DNA of 64,000 nt. Source: Amycolatopsis sp. DSM 110486. GTDB taxonomy: Bacteria > Actinomycetota > Actinomycetes > Mycobacteriales > Pseudonocardiaceae. The DNA lies in assembly GCF_019468465.1 (NCBI RefSeq), contig NZ_CP080519.1, forward strand, positions 9,851,001 through 9,915,000, given 5' to 3'. The position numbers were made by a program, and so were the translations under genes. The notes under the pieces are model-generated. The model was not told the DNA's origin, searched no databases, and saw only the letters and a list, made by a program, of their open reading frames with translations. Of the stretch, positions 1-8,177 are shown piece by piece (position 1 is the stretch's first letter; each line of letters starts with the position of its first letter).

Positions 1-72
1 GGGCATCCGGCGGGCGAGCTGCCAGCCCGCCGTGTAGCCGAACTCGCCGAGCCGCTGGGACAGCGCGCTCAC
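1..72 (-). CDS. patA: phosphatidylinositol mannoside acyltransferase, N-terminal fragment
   Basis: Only the first 24 codons are in the window; the gene continues past base 1. Translation begins MSALSQRLGEFGYTAGW, resembling the start of actinobacterial PIM acyltransferases, which acylate phosphatidylinositol mannosides at the inner membrane. The GTG start overlaps the TGA of the upstream pgsA gene as GTGA, which implies translational coupling. Identification rests mainly on synteny: in mycobacteria pgsA1 is followed directly by this acyltransferase and then the mannosyltransferase pimA. The fragment is too short to see the catalytic HX4D motif. Confidence 0.6.
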   Translation of the reverse strand, partial: MSALSQRLGEFGYTAGWQLARRMP

Positions 73-836
73 GGCTGCGCCCCGCCTGTCTGCACGTCGC
101 CGGTCGGGGCCTGCTCGGCCTGAGCGGTGGCGGCTTGCTCGGCCGACCTGGCTTGCTGGGCCTGCTCGGCTTTCGTGGCTTCCGCGGCTTGCTCGGCTTT
201 CGTGGCTTCCGCGGCTTGCTTTGCCTGCTCGGCCACGGCTCGCGCGGCCTTCGCGACGGCGGCACCGCGCTGCAGCAGCGTGATTACCGACAGCACGGCG
301 AGCAGCCAGAGCGTGATCTCCACCGTGTACGGCACACCGAGGCCGTGCAGGCCGGTGCCGACGAGCGCGATGATCAGCCGCTCGGCTCGCTCGACGAGGC
401 CGCCGTCGGCTTCGAGGCCCGACGCGTCGGCGCGGGCCTTCACGTAGGAGATGACCTGGGCGAGCACCAGGCAGATCAGGGCGGCCGCGGCCGCGCGGTT
501 GTTGTGGTCGACCACGAAGCACCACCACGCGATGGCGGCGAACAGCGCGCCGTCCACCAAGCGGTCGCACGTCGCGTCGAGGACGGCTCCGAACGGGGTG
601 CCGTAACCGCGGGCCCTGGCCATCGCGCCGTCGAGGAGGTCCAGCATGGCGAACCCCCACACGGTGAAGGTTCCCCACAGCAGGAGCCCCTGCGGGAAGA
701 AGACCAGCGCGCACGCCACGGCACCCGCGGTGCCGATCACGGTCATCGCGTTCGGAGTCAGTCCGGCACGGACCAGCGTCCGACCGATCGGATCGGTGAC
801 GCGGGAGACTGAGGCACGGGCGAAAATGTTGAGCAT
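69..836 (-). CDS. pgsA: phosphatidylinositol phosphate synthase (CDP-alcohol phosphatidyltransferase)
   Basis: Integral membrane enzyme that condenses CDP-diacylglycerol with inositol phosphate, the first step toward phosphatidylinositol and its mannosides. The CDP-alcohol signature DxxDGxxARx8GxxxDxxxD is intact: D66, D69-G70, A73-R74, G83, D87 and D91. Several hydrophobic segments follow. Beyond about residue 200 there is an unusual Ala/Gln/Glu/Lys-rich tail that includes a perfect 9-residue tandem repeat; this tail is probably cytoplasmic and is not part of the catalytic fold. The ATG at 836 gives the expected N-terminus. It is followed by the overlapping acyltransferase start, and synteny favours inositol phosphate rather than glycerol phosphate as substrate. 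Confidence 0.88.
   Translation of the reverse strand: MLNIFARASVSRVTDPIGRTLVRAGLTPNAMTVIGTAGAVACALVFFPQGLLLWGTFTVWGFAMLDLLDGAMARARGYGTPFGAVLDATCDRLVDGALFAAIAWWCFVVDHNNRAAAAALICLVLAQVISYVKARADASGLEADGGLVERAERLIIALVGTGLHGLGVPYTVEITLWLLAVLSVITLLQRGAAVAKAARAVAEQAKQAAEATKAEQAAEATKAEQAQQARSAEQAATAQAEQAPTGDVQTGGAQP
164..217. repeat. 27-bp perfect tandem repeat (two copies) inside pgsA
   Basis: Bases 164-190 and 191-217 are identical 27-mers. They encode the duplicated nonapeptide KAEQAAEAT in the C-terminal tail of the PgsA protein. A further imperfect copy flanks them. Such in-frame repeats can change copy number by slippage without breaking the frame, so the tail length may vary between strains. 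Confidence 0.9.
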
Positions 837-936
837 CTCGTCGTCTGGTGCACCTGGCTCGAGGGTGGGTGGGCCAGGAAAGCCTATCGACCCGCCGGCA
901 CGGGGCCGACGTCCCGCCCCGCGACCCGCCGGGCGA

Positions 937-1467
937 TCAGCCTGATTTCGGCAGTTCGACGACCGGGGCCACGAATTCGCCCGCCTCCTCGGCCGCGATC
1001 GCGGCCGCGCATTGGGGCCGCAGACCGCCGAGGATCGCCGAGCTGATCTCGCCCAGCTGCTGCGCCTGCTCCGGCGTCAGCCGGTCGAAGAGGCTCTCGC
1101 GCACGGCCTCGACGTGGCCGGGGGCCGCCGTCTCGAGCGCCGCGAACCCGGCGTCGGTGAGCACCGCCCACGCGCCGCGCTTGTCGGTGGGGCACGACTC
1201 GCGCCGCACCCAGCCCTTGCCCTCCAGCCGCGCCACGGCGTGGGACAGGCGGCTGCGCGAGGAGCCGCGCGCTTCGGCGAGCTCACTCATCCGCAGCCGG
1301 CGCCCGTCGGCCTCCGACAGCGCCACCAGGACCTCGTAGTAGGTGTGCGGCATGCCCGAGTCGTGTTGCAGCTGGCCTTCGAGGTGCGCTTGCAACAGCG
1401 CGGCGGCCTGGGAGAAGTCACGCCAGACGCGTTGCTCGTCTTCGGAAAGCCAGCGAGGTTCGGACAT
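937..1467 (-). CDS. MarR-family transcriptional regulator
   Basis: A 176-residue protein with the MarR layout: an N-terminal dimerisation helix, then a winged helix-turn-helix. The segment from about residue 55 to 115 contains RMSELAEARGSSRSRLSHAV followed by the wing residues DKRGAWAVLT, a typical MarR DNA-binding core. No ligand-specific residues can be assigned. It lies between the HIT-family gene (66 bp upstream) and pgsA (about 100 bp downstream) on the same strand, so it may be co-transcribed with lipid genes. An inverted repeat just before its start codon suggests autoregulation. This MarR gene is an insertion relative to the mycobacterial gene order. Confidence 0.85.
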   Translation of the reverse strand: MSEPRWLSEDEQRVWRDFSQAAALLQAHLEGQLQHDSGMPHTYYEVLVALSEADGRRLRMSELAEARGSSRSRLSHAVARLEGKGWVRRESCPTDKRGAWAVLTDAGFAALETAAPGHVEAVRESLFDRLTPEQAQQLGEISSAILGGLRPQCAAAIAAEEAGEFVAPVVELPKSG

Positions 1468-1485
1468 ACCCCCATGTTACCCCTG

Positions 1486-1499
1486 ATTGAGTGCTCAAT
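1486..1499. promoter_or_regulatory. candidate MarR operator (ATTGAG-TG-CTCAAT palindrome)
   Basis: A perfect 6-bp inverted repeat with a 2-bp centre lies 18 bp upstream of the MarR ATG and is AT-rich against a very GC-rich background. Size, symmetry and position match operators bound by MarR dimers. Assignment to this regulator is an inference. Confidence 0.55.
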
Positions 1500-1533
1500 T
1501 ACCGCGCCGGTACACTCCCGCGTCCCGTGGTCT

Positions 1534-2082
1534 TCACCACGCGTCGGCCAGGAGTTTCCTCGTCTCGCCGAGCAGCTGCGGCAGCACCTTGGTGTGCCCG
1601 ATCACCGGCATGAAGTTGGCGTCGCCGCCCCAGCGCGGCACCAGGTGCTGGTGCAGGTGCGCCGCGATGCCCGCGCCGGCGATCACGCCCTGGTTCATCC
1701 CGAGGTTGAACCCGTGCGCCGCCGACACCGCCCGCACCACGCGCATGGCGTGCTGGGTGAACTCGGCCAGCTCGCGCGTCTCGGCCCCGGTCAGGTCGGT
1801 GTAGTCGGCCACGTGGCGGTACGGCACCACCATGAGGTGACCGGGGTTGTACGGGTACAGGTTCAGCACCGCGTACACCGTCTCGCCCCGCGCCAGGATC
1901 AGCGCCGTCTCGTCGTCGAGGCCCGGGATGCGGCAGAACGGGCAGCCGTCGGACTCGTCGTCGTCCGGCTTCTCCTGCCCCTTGATGTAGGCCATCCGGT
2001 GCGGGGTCCACAGCCGCTGCAGCGCGTCCGGGACCCCCACTCCGTCCTGCTCGACGATCTCGGGACCGTCCGCGTCGCTCAC
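1534..2082 (-). CDS. HIT-family dinucleotide polyphosphate phosphorylase/hydrolase
   Basis: A 182-residue histidine-triad protein. The signature HLHQH is at residues 142-146, and a CPFC pair at 47-50 probably helps bind zinc. The family cleaves or phosphorolyses diadenosine tetraphosphate-like nucleotides; the mycobacterial homologue at the same locus is described as an Ap4A phosphorylase. The GTG start overlaps the thrS stop (GTGA), so a larger upstream extension of the reading frame is only overlap with thrS. Coupling to threonyl-tRNA synthetase is sensible because aminoacyl-tRNA synthetases make Ap4A as a side product. Confidence 0.88.
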   Translation of the reverse strand: MSDADGPEIVEQDGVGVPDALQRLWTPHRMAYIKGQEKPDDDESDGCPFCRIPGLDDETALILARGETVYAVLNLYPYNPGHLMVVPYRHVADYTDLTGAETRELAEFTQHAMRVVRAVSAAHGFNLGMNQGVIAGAGIAAHLHQHLVPRWGGDANFMPVIGHTKVLPQLLGETRKLLADAW

Positions 2083-4106
2083 CGCAGGATCTTCTCCACG
2101 GCCTCCGCGCTCGGCGAGGCGTTCTCGCGGCCGGCCACCCACTCGGCGATGGCGTCGACGGCGGTGTCCACGGACACGCCGTTGATCTGGCCGCCGTCGC
2201 GGAAGCGGAACGACACCGCGCCCGCCTCGGCGTCCTTCGCGCCCGCCAGGAGCAGGAAGGGCACCTTCTGCGTGGTGTGGGTGCGGATCTTCTTCTGCAT
2301 GCGGTCGTCGCTCGCGTCGACCTCGGCCCGGATCCCCTTGGCGCGCAACGCCTTCTGCACGCCGTCGAGGAACTCGACCTGGTCGGCGGTGATCGGGATG
2401 CCCACGACCTGCACCGGCGAGAGCCACGCGGGGAACGCGCCGGCGTAGTGCTCGGTCAGCACGCCGAAGAACCGCTCGATCGAGCCGAACAGCGCGCGGT
2501 GGATCATCACCGGGCGCTGGCGCGAACCGTCGGACGCGGTGTACTCGAGGTTGAAGCGCTTGTTCTGGTTGAAGTCCAGCTGGATCGTGGACATCTGCCA
2601 GGTGCGGCCGATGGCGTCCCTCGCCTGCACGGAGATCTTCGGGCCGTAGAACGCGGCGCCGCCCGGGTCGGGCACGAGCTCGAGACCGGAGTCGATCGCG
2701 GCCTGCCGCAGCGTCTCCGTGGCCTCCTCCCATTCCCAGTCCTCGCCGATGAACTTCTCGGAGTCACCGCGGGTGGACAGCTCGAGGTAGAAGTCCGACA
2801 GCCCGTAGTCGGCCAGCAGGTCGAGCACGAACTTCAGCAGCGAGCGCAGCTCGCCCGGCATCTGCTCCTTGGTGCAGTAGATGTGCGAGTCGTCCATCGT
2901 GAGGCCGCGCACGCGGGTGAGGCCGTGGACCACACCCGACTTCTCGTACCGGTACACGGTGCCGAACTCGAACAGCCGCAGCGGCAGCTCCCGGTACGAC
3001 CGCCCGCGTGAGCGGTAGATCAGGTTGTGCATCGGGCAGTTCATGGCCTTGAGGTAGTAGTCCTCGTCGTCGAACTTGACCGGAGGGAACATCGTGTCGG
3101 CGTAGTAGGGCAGGTGGCCGGAGGTGTGGAACAGCTCGCCCTTGGAGATGTGCGGCGTGTTCACGAACTCGTAGCCGGCCTCCTCGTGGCGGCGGCGCGA
3201 ATAATTCTCCAGCTCGCGGCGGATGATGCCGCCCTTCGGGTGGAACACCGGCAGCCCGGAGCCGATCTCCTCCGGGAAGGAGAACAGGTCGAGCTCGGCG
3301 CCGAGGCGGCGGTGGTCGCGGCGCTCGGCCTCGGCGATGCGCTCGAGGTAGGCGTCCTGCGCCTCGCCCGATTCCCACGCCGTGCCGTAGATCCGCTGCA
3401 GCTGCGGGTTCTTCTCGCTGCCGCGCCAGTAGGCGGCGGCCACACGGGTGAGCTTGAACGCGGGGATGAACTTCGTGGTGGGCACGTGCGGGCCGCGGCA
3501 GAGGTCGCTCCACACGCGCTCCTTGGTGCGCGGGTCGAGGTTGTCGTAGATGGTCAGCTCGCCGCCACCGACCTCCATCACCTCGTCGGTGTCCACTTCG
3601 GACTTGAGGTCGACCAGCTCGAGCTTGAACGGCTCGTTCGCCAGCTCCTTCTTCGCCTCGTCCACGGAGTCGAACACGCGGCGGGAGAACTGCTGGGCAC
3701 CCTTCACGATCTGCTTCATGCGCTTCTCGAGCGCCTGCAGGTCTTCCGGGGTGAAGGGCTTGTCGACAGCGAAGTCGTAGTAGAAGCCGTCCTTGACCGG
3801 CGGCCCGATGCCGAGCTTCGCGTCGGGGAACTCCTGCTGCACGGCCTGCGCCAGCACATGGGCGGCCGAGTGGCGGATCACGCTGCGGCCGTCTTCGGTG
3901 TTCGCCGCGACGGGCTCCACCGCGGCGTCTGCCTCCGGCGCCCAGGCGAGGTCGCGCAGCTTTCCCTCGGCATCGCGCACGACGACGATCGTGTCCGGGC
4001 CCTTGGTCGGCAGCCCGGCCTCGCGGACCGCGGCTCCCGCCGTAGTGCCCGCCGGGACCACCACGCGCTCGGCGGGGACGGCGGCGGCTGACGGCGGATG
4101 CGACAC
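2079..4106 (-). CDS. thrS: threonyl-tRNA synthetase
   Basis: Class II aminoacyl-tRNA synthetase that charges tRNA-Thr in the cytosol; about 675 residues, the usual length. In order it shows an N-terminal TGS-like domain, the editing (SAD) domain with HSAAHVLAQ, the catalytic core with the zinc-site segment NCPMHN and class II motif regions, and a C-terminal anticodon-binding domain. I chose the GTG at 4106 because AGAAGGAG sits just upstream; a TTG seven codons earlier has no such site. No T-box leader is apparent in the short upstream gap. It heads the thrS-HIT-MarR-pgsA-patA gene run. Confidence 0.95.
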   Translation of the reverse strand: MSHPPSAAAVPAERVVVPAGTTAGAAVREAGLPTKGPDTIVVVRDAEGKLRDLAWAPEADAAVEPVAANTEDGRSVIRHSAAHVLAQAVQQEFPDAKLGIGPPVKDGFYYDFAVDKPFTPEDLQALEKRMKQIVKGAQQFSRRVFDSVDEAKKELANEPFKLELVDLKSEVDTDEVMEVGGGELTIYDNLDPRTKERVWSDLCRGPHVPTTKFIPAFKLTRVAAAYWRGSEKNPQLQRIYGTAWESGEAQDAYLERIAEAERRDHRRLGAELDLFSFPEEIGSGLPVFHPKGGIIRRELENYSRRRHEEAGYEFVNTPHISKGELFHTSGHLPYYADTMFPPVKFDDEDYYLKAMNCPMHNLIYRSRGRSYRELPLRLFEFGTVYRYEKSGVVHGLTRVRGLTMDDSHIYCTKEQMPGELRSLLKFVLDLLADYGLSDFYLELSTRGDSEKFIGEDWEWEEATETLRQAAIDSGLELVPDPGGAAFYGPKISVQARDAIGRTWQMSTIQLDFNQNKRFNLEYTASDGSRQRPVMIHRALFGSIERFFGVLTEHYAGAFPAWLSPVQVVGIPITADQVEFLDGVQKALRAKGIRAEVDASDDRMQKKIRTHTTQKVPFLLLAGAKDAEAGAVSFRFRDGGQINGVSVDTAVDAIAEWVAGRENASPSAEAVEKILR

Positions 4107-4231
4107 GATCGGCTCCTTCTGGGGCAAGTGACAAGAATGACTCCGGTTGATGCTAGTCGGCGGCCCGCGGGCGCCTCACGCGTGTCGGCGCTAACCGGGG
4201 CGGCTCTCCCGGACTCGTCCCCCCGACCACG

Positions 4232-4267
4232 GAAGCGGCCGCCGACCGGGTGGTCGGCGGCCGCTTC
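4232..4267 (-). terminator. stem-loop terminator after the sugar transferase gene
   Basis: A perfect 16-bp stem (4232-4247 with 4252-4267) closes a 4-base loop. It lies about 20 bases past the stop codon of the minus-strand sugar transferase gene and before thrS. There is no clear U-run, as is common in GC-rich actinobacteria. Confidence 0.75.
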
Positions 4268-4286
4268 GACGGACCTCGTCGGGCGC

Positions 4287-5873
4287 TCAGTAGGCGCCGT
4301 CCCCGCCGACGACGGCCCGGAAGGTCTTCCACATGATCACCAGGTCCAGCGCGAGCGACCAGTCCTCGACGTAGCGCAGGTCGAGCCGGATGCTGTCGGC
4401 CCAGGACAGGTCGCTGCGGCCGCTGACCTGCCACAGGCCGGTGAGGCCGGGCTTCACGAGCAGCCGGCGGCGGGCGTCGGGCGCGTACTGCCGCGTCTCC
4501 TCCGGCAGCGGCGGGCGCGGGCCGACGAGCGACATGCGTCCCGCGAGCACGTTGAACAGCTGGGGCAGCTCGTCGAGCGAATAGCGGCGCAGCAGCCCGC
4601 CGACGCGGGTCACGCGCGGGTCGCGCTTCATCTTGAACAGCGGCCCGGCGCCTTCGTTGTCGGCTTCGAGGTTCTGGCGGATCTTGTCGGCGTTCGGGAC
4701 CATCGTGCGGAACTTCAGCATCGTGAAGTTCTTGCCGTCCTTGCCGACGCGGCGCTGCCGGTAGATCACCGGGCCGCGGTCGCCGAGCTTCACGGCGAGC
4801 GCGATCGCCAGCAGCAACGGGGAGAACAGCGTCAGGAGGAACGCCGCGCCACAGCGGTCGACGACCTCCTTGACGAGCCGTCGGCCACCGGTGAACCGCG
4901 GCGCCGTGACCCGCAGCAGCGGCATGCCGAGCACACCCGAGACGTTGAGCCGCGGCCCCGCGACCTCCATCAGCACCGGCGCCACGACCAGCTCCGCGGC
5001 GGTGCCTTCGAGGTCCCACGCGAGGCGCTGCAACCGCTTCGGCGTCCAGTACTGGTCCGCGGTGATGGCGACCACGCGGTAGCCACCGCGGCGCACGTGC
5101 CGGGAGAGTTCCTCGAGCCGGCCCACCACGGGCACGCCGTCGATCTCGCCGCTGCCGCGGTCCGTGCCGCCGTCGACCGTGCAGACCGCTTCCACGCGCC
5201 AGCCGACGTGCGCCTCGGTCTTCGTGCGGGCGATGAGGTCGGCCACCGTCCCGGGGCTGCCGGCCGCCATCACGGGCAGCAGGCACAGGCCGCGGCGGCG
5301 CTTGCGGTGCAGGACCTGGCGCAGCAGGTAGCGCTGGGGGAAGGCGAACAGCGCGATCACGGGCACCACGATGAACACCCACGGCTGCACGTCGAGCGCG
5401 CGGAAGAGCAGGCCGCCGAGCGCAACCAGCACGGCGGCGGTGATGAGGCCGCGCCCGAGCGTCCGGTACTCCTCGGGTCCTTCGCCGAGCACGCGCGGGC
5501 TCCACGCGCGGCTGACCGGCAGCGCGCACAGCACCGCCAGGGCCGTGCCGAACGCGTGCATGTCCTGCGGTGCCACGCGGTCGATCACGAAGGCGCTGAC
5601 GCCGATCACCACGAAGGCGGCGACGATGTCACTGGCGATGACCCAGGCGCGGTAACGCTTCTCCCACGAAGCGGGATGCGATTTGGCCGTGGTCGACTCG
5701 ACGGGCGCGGGCCGGGTCGCGTGCGAGGCCCGCGCGGCATCCGCGGCCGTCGCGGTCTTCACCCTCCCGGCGCCGGCGGGTTCGGGAATCGCGGGGATCT
5801 CCGGCATCGCCTGGAGGTCGATGTGCGGCGGCGGTTCGCTGACCGTGGATGTGGGCCGCACCGACTCTTCCAT
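4287..5873 (-). CDS. polyprenyl-phosphate sugar-1-phosphate transferase (exopolysaccharide type)
   Basis: About 528 residues. The N-terminal half has several hydrophobic segments followed by a nucleotide-binding-like domain. The C-terminal third is the bacterial sugar transferase domain, with KFRTM, SLDELPQLFNVL, SLVGPRPPLP and PGLTGLWQVSGR. Such enzymes move a hexose-1-phosphate onto undecaprenyl phosphate at the inner leaflet to start an exopolysaccharide or glycan repeat. The start at 5873 has GGGAGG just upstream; an in-frame ATG at 5891 is a weaker option. No other polysaccharide gene is adjacent, so it may act as a stand-alone priming enzyme. Confidence 0.88.
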   Translation of the reverse strand: MEESVRPTSTVSEPPPHIDLQAMPEIPAIPEPAGAGRVKTATAADAARASHATRPAPVESTTAKSHPASWEKRYRAWVIASDIVAAFVVIGVSAFVIDRVAPQDMHAFGTALAVLCALPVSRAWSPRVLGEGPEEYRTLGRGLITAAVLVALGGLLFRALDVQPWVFIVVPVIALFAFPQRYLLRQVLHRKRRRGLCLLPVMAAGSPGTVADLIARTKTEAHVGWRVEAVCTVDGGTDRGSGEIDGVPVVGRLEELSRHVRRGGYRVVAITADQYWTPKRLQRLAWDLEGTAAELVVAPVLMEVAGPRLNVSGVLGMPLLRVTAPRFTGGRRLVKEVVDRCGAAFLLTLFSPLLLAIALAVKLGDRGPVIYRQRRVGKDGKNFTMLKFRTMVPNADKIRQNLEADNEGAGPLFKMKRDPRVTRVGGLLRRYSLDELPQLFNVLAGRMSLVGPRPPLPEETRQYAPDARRRLLVKPGLTGLWQVSGRSDLSWADSIRLDLRYVEDWSLALDLVIMWKTFRAVVGGDGAY

Positions 5874-6833
5874 CAGACCTCCCAGGAGCATGGTTCGAAG
5901 GTCTCCGCCGGCACGCTGCGTGAACGAGTTTGATCTCGGAGCGTGATCAAGACCCGTACCCGATTCAGCCACCAAAGGAGCGACACACGCCAAGGTATCG
6001 GCGGCTATCCGGGACTCGTTACAAGGATTCCAGCCACATCCTGCTGCTCTTTCACGCAAATGAATGGCTTGATGATAACGGGATGATGACGATGAGTAAT
6101 AAGTGGCAACCTACCGATAACTACGGAATGTAGTCAATCTTCCACCATCCTCGGCGCTGTGGCCGGGGCGTCCCGGCCACCGGGATGTTCCACTGTGGAC
6201 ACTCCGGTCCGGACGCGTCCACTGTGGATTTTCCCGGAGTTCCGGCGGATCGGGCCGCGCCGGGGGGTGACATTCTGCTTCACGGTGTCACGGCGTCGGG
6301 TTTTCGTCACACGCGAAGTCTCGGCCGGGCCCCATACTCCCCCGGGGTGCGCGCGCCGGCGCGTCGATCACGCCGTGCTCCCACCGCGGGATCGCCTCGT
6401 TCACCCGTCTTGCCGAACCGCGCCCGCCGGCGCACGAGGTCGTTGGGGCGCCTCGGAAGCGCGGCAGGTTCACCGGAACGGCCGCGCCTCGGACGGAAAC
6501 CTTCGAACGTCGGCGGACTGCGCAGCCGACCCGCGGTCGGAGCGCCGGCGAACTGCGTGCGGCCGTTCGGGTGGTCCGAACACCGACGTGATCGAGAAAG
6601 TGCTCAGGATCACATCCTCGGCGCCGGCGCGAGCCCGCGTGCCACAAAAACGCCGCGACCCGTGCGGCGAAGGTCATTTGTCCGCGTGCGACCTGCAAAT
6701 TGCAGGTCAGGAACCTGTGCCGAGACCGTTGTGGAGCTGTGATCGACCGGATCGGACCGGGTGTCCCGACCGCCGGGCCGGGTCGCGCCACCGCGAGGTG
6801 CTGACCTGCGAAGATTCTTGCGCGAAAAACACT
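5874..6833. other. intergenic region without a supported gene
   Basis: Nearly 1 kb between the sugar transferase start and the tRNA-Val terminator. The first 270 bases are unusually AT-rich for this genome and probably hold the promoter and leader of the sugar transferase gene; I could not match a known riboswitch. Reading frames in the rest look like GC-rich chance frames. A pair of TCCACTGTGGA repeats lies inside. Confidence 0.5.
6189..6228. repeat. two direct copies of TCCACTGTGGA
   Basis: Copies at 6189-6199 and 6218-6228, spaced 29 bp start to start. Each is itself an almost perfect palindrome (TCCAC/GTGGA arms). They could be operator half-sites or simply an over-represented genomic word; a related TCCACAGTGGA occurs near 34973. 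Confidence 0.5.
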
Positions 6834-6865
6834 CGAGGCCCCGGATCGTGGGATCCGGGGCCTCG
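6834..6865 (-). terminator. intrinsic terminator of tRNA-Val(CAC)
   Basis: A 14-bp perfect stem (6834-6847 with 6852-6865) with a 4-base loop lies 6 bases past the tRNA 3' end on the minus strand. The transcript continues into GUGUUUUU, a good U-run. Confidence 0.85.
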
Positions 6866-6871
6866 ATGTGG

Positions 6872-6943
6872 TGGGCGATACTGGGATCGAACCAGTGACC
6901 TCTTCGGTGTGAACGAAGCGCTCTCCCCCTGAGCTAATCGCCC
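6872..6943 (-). tRNA. tRNA-Val (anticodon CAC)
   Basis: A full cloverleaf reads on the minus strand: acceptor GGGCGAT paired with ATCGCCC, the D-arm, an anticodon stem CTTCG/CGAAG closing the loop TTCACAC (anticodon CAC, codon GTG), and a T-arm with TTCGATC. CCA is not encoded. Confidence 0.93.
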
Positions 6944-7328
6944 GCTCGTGGAGTGAGGACAACTCTACAACACGACTTTCGAGGGCCTGCAAACGGGTGG
7001 TTGGCGGCGAACACCCTGCGTCTACCAGCGAATACGGAGCGAACAACCCCGAGCTAGCCGGGGTTGTGCCGCGGTGGGGCCGCTCGCGCCCGGCTTCGTC
7101 ATCCGTGCGACGGTGCTATCGCGCGACGGTCGAACCGCGCAGTATGTACGTGTGGTTGCCCAGCGGGCGCCCGCGTAGGGCTGCGCGGCGCGGGCGACGA
7201 AGGACGGAACGGTACTGCCGACCACGGACGGGTGATCTCCGGAAAACCCGCGACGGAATCGGCTTTCCGGAGCGTCTCATCGTCGTCCTCGGTCGTCCGG
7301 GCCGGGAAGGGAGACGAAGGGTAGGACG
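6944..7328. other. intergenic region between tRNA-Val(CAC) and the ssgA-like gene
   Basis: About 385 bases that must hold the divergent promoters for the tRNA and the ssgA-like gene. I see no convincing coding frame and no clear repeat. Confidence 0.4.
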
Positions 7329-7754
7329 ATGCGCAACGATCACGTGACGCTCCGCTCGACGGCGGTCTTCGACCTGCTGGCGCCGCGAACCCCGGCGGTT
7401 CCGGTCAAGGTTGAACTGCGCTACGACACTCGCGACCCCTACGCGGTCGTCGCCGCCTTCCGCACCGGCCGCGCGGGCTGGGTCGAGTGGGTCTACGCCC
7501 GCGACCTCCTCGCCGACGGCCTCCTCGCCGACGCCGGCGACGGCGACGTGCGAATCCGCCCCTCCGTCGAAGACCCCGAGTCCGTGCTCATCGAGCTCAA
7601 CTCACCCTCCGGGCACGCCATGTTCGAGGCCTCCGCCCAGGAGCTCGCCGACTTCCTCGACCGCACGTACGACGTGGTGCTCCCCGGCAACGAACACCTG
7701 TGGGTCGACGTCGACGACGCCCTGACCCACCTCATCCCCAACGATCTCACCTGA
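7329..7754 (+). CDS. SsgA-like (SALP) sporulation/cell division regulator
   Basis: A 141-residue protein of the actinomycete-specific SsgA family. Family features are the N-terminal beta-rich core, YDTRDPYAVVAAFR near residue 32, the WVEWVYARDLL segment and the C-terminal helix EASAQELADFLDRTYDVV. SsgA-like proteins steer septum placement and cell-wall remodelling in morphologically complex actinomycetes and act near the division site. The ATG at 7329 follows a GGTAGGACG sequence. It is monocistronic, with a stem-loop and T-run directly downstream and tRNAs beyond. Confidence 0.9.
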   Translation: MRNDHVTLRSTAVFDLLAPRTPAVPVKVELRYDTRDPYAVVAAFRTGRAGWVEWVYARDLLADGLLADAGDGDVRIRPSVEDPESVLIELNSPSGHAMFEASAQELADFLDRTYDVVLPGNEHLWVDVDDALTHLIPNDLT

Positions 7755-7778
7755 TCACAGCCCCGCAACCGGGAGATG

Positions 7779-7802
7779 GCCCCCCGGTGACGGGGCGGTT
7801 TT
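7779..7802 (+). terminator. probable terminator after the ssgA-like gene
   Basis: A C-run/G-run hairpin with a GTGA loop is followed by GGTTTT 25 bases past the stop codon. The stem is imperfect and needs a small bulge. Confidence 0.55.
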
Positions 7803-7881
7803 CGGGGTCCGATATGGTTCTCACACACCACGGCGACGGGGTGCCGGGCCACAGGCCGGGCATTCGGGACCCGCGAAGAGT

Positions 7882-7954
7882 GCGGACGTAGCGCAGCTGG
7901 TAGCGCATCACCTTGCCAAGGTGAGGGTCGCGGGTTCGAATCCCGTCGTCCGCT
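7882..7954 (+). tRNA. tRNA-Gly (anticodon GCC)
   Basis: Acceptor GCGGACG pairs with CGTCCGC. The anticodon loop is TTGCCAA (GCC), and the T-loop is TTCGAAT between GCGGG and CCCGT. CCA is not encoded. Confidence 0.95.
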
Positions 7955-7980
7955 CGAAAGGCTCTTTCGAGGCCTTGCAC

Positions 7981-8051
7981 GGTGGAGTGGCCGAGAGGCG
8001 AGGCAACGGCCTGCAAAGCCGTGTACACGGGTTCGAATCCCGTCTCCACCT
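7981..8051 (+). tRNA. tRNA-Cys (anticodon GCA)
   Basis: Acceptor GGTGGAG pairs with CTCCACC. The anticodon loop is CTGCAAA (GCA) and the T-loop is TTCGAAT. It lies 26 bases after tRNA-Gly and one base before tRNA-Val, a probable common transcript. Confidence 0.95.
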
Positions 8052-8052
8052 C

Positions 8053-8127
8053 GCGCGATTAGCTCAGCGGGAGAGCGCTTCCCTGACACGGAAGAGGTCA
8101 CTGGTTCAATCCCAGTATCGCGCACCA
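8053..8127 (+). tRNA. tRNA-Val (anticodon GAC) with encoded CCA
   Basis: Acceptor GCGCGAT pairs with ATCGCGC. The anticodon loop CTGACAC gives GAC and the T-loop is TTCAATC. The CCA end (8125-8127) is encoded, unlike in the neighbouring tRNAs. It is the last gene of the tRNA cluster, and a tyrosine integrase gene converges on its 3' end, the usual sign of an integration target. Confidence 0.94.
8101..8127. other. inferred attachment site (3' end of tRNA-Val)
   Basis: The T-arm and acceptor end of tRNA-Val(GAC), including CCA, lie 50 bases from the end of a convergent tyrosine integrase gene. Integrases of this family commonly recombine in tRNA 3' ends and restore the gene. No second copy was found by eye in the window, so the exact core is not defined. 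Confidence 0.5.
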
Positions 8128-8145
8128 GCCAAAACCGCAGGTCAG

Positions 8146-8177
8146 AAGCCCTGTCCCTCCCCGGAGGGGCGGGGCTT
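8146..8177. terminator. stem-loop between tRNA-Val and the integrase gene
   Basis: Arms 8146-8160 and 8163-8177 pair over 15 positions with two G-T type pairs and a 2-base apex. It lies between convergent genes and can serve both directions. It touches the integrase stop codon. Confidence 0.6.

Noticed and set aside
135..812. Long plus-strand reading frame opposite pgsA
   Set aside because: Antisense shadow of a well-supported gene, with no family resemblance; typical of very GC-rich DNA.
2764..4134. Long minus-strand frame within thrS
   Set aside because: Alternative frame of thrS, arginine/alanine-rich; thrS itself is certain.
5941..6140. Possible riboswitch in the sugar-transferase leader
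   Set aside because: The AT-rich leader has some GG/CC paired blocks, but no conserved core of a known riboswitch class could be matched by eye.
6159..6932. Plus-strand frame ending inside tRNA-Val(CAC)
   Set aside because: Runs through the tRNA gene and its terminator and resembles no protein.
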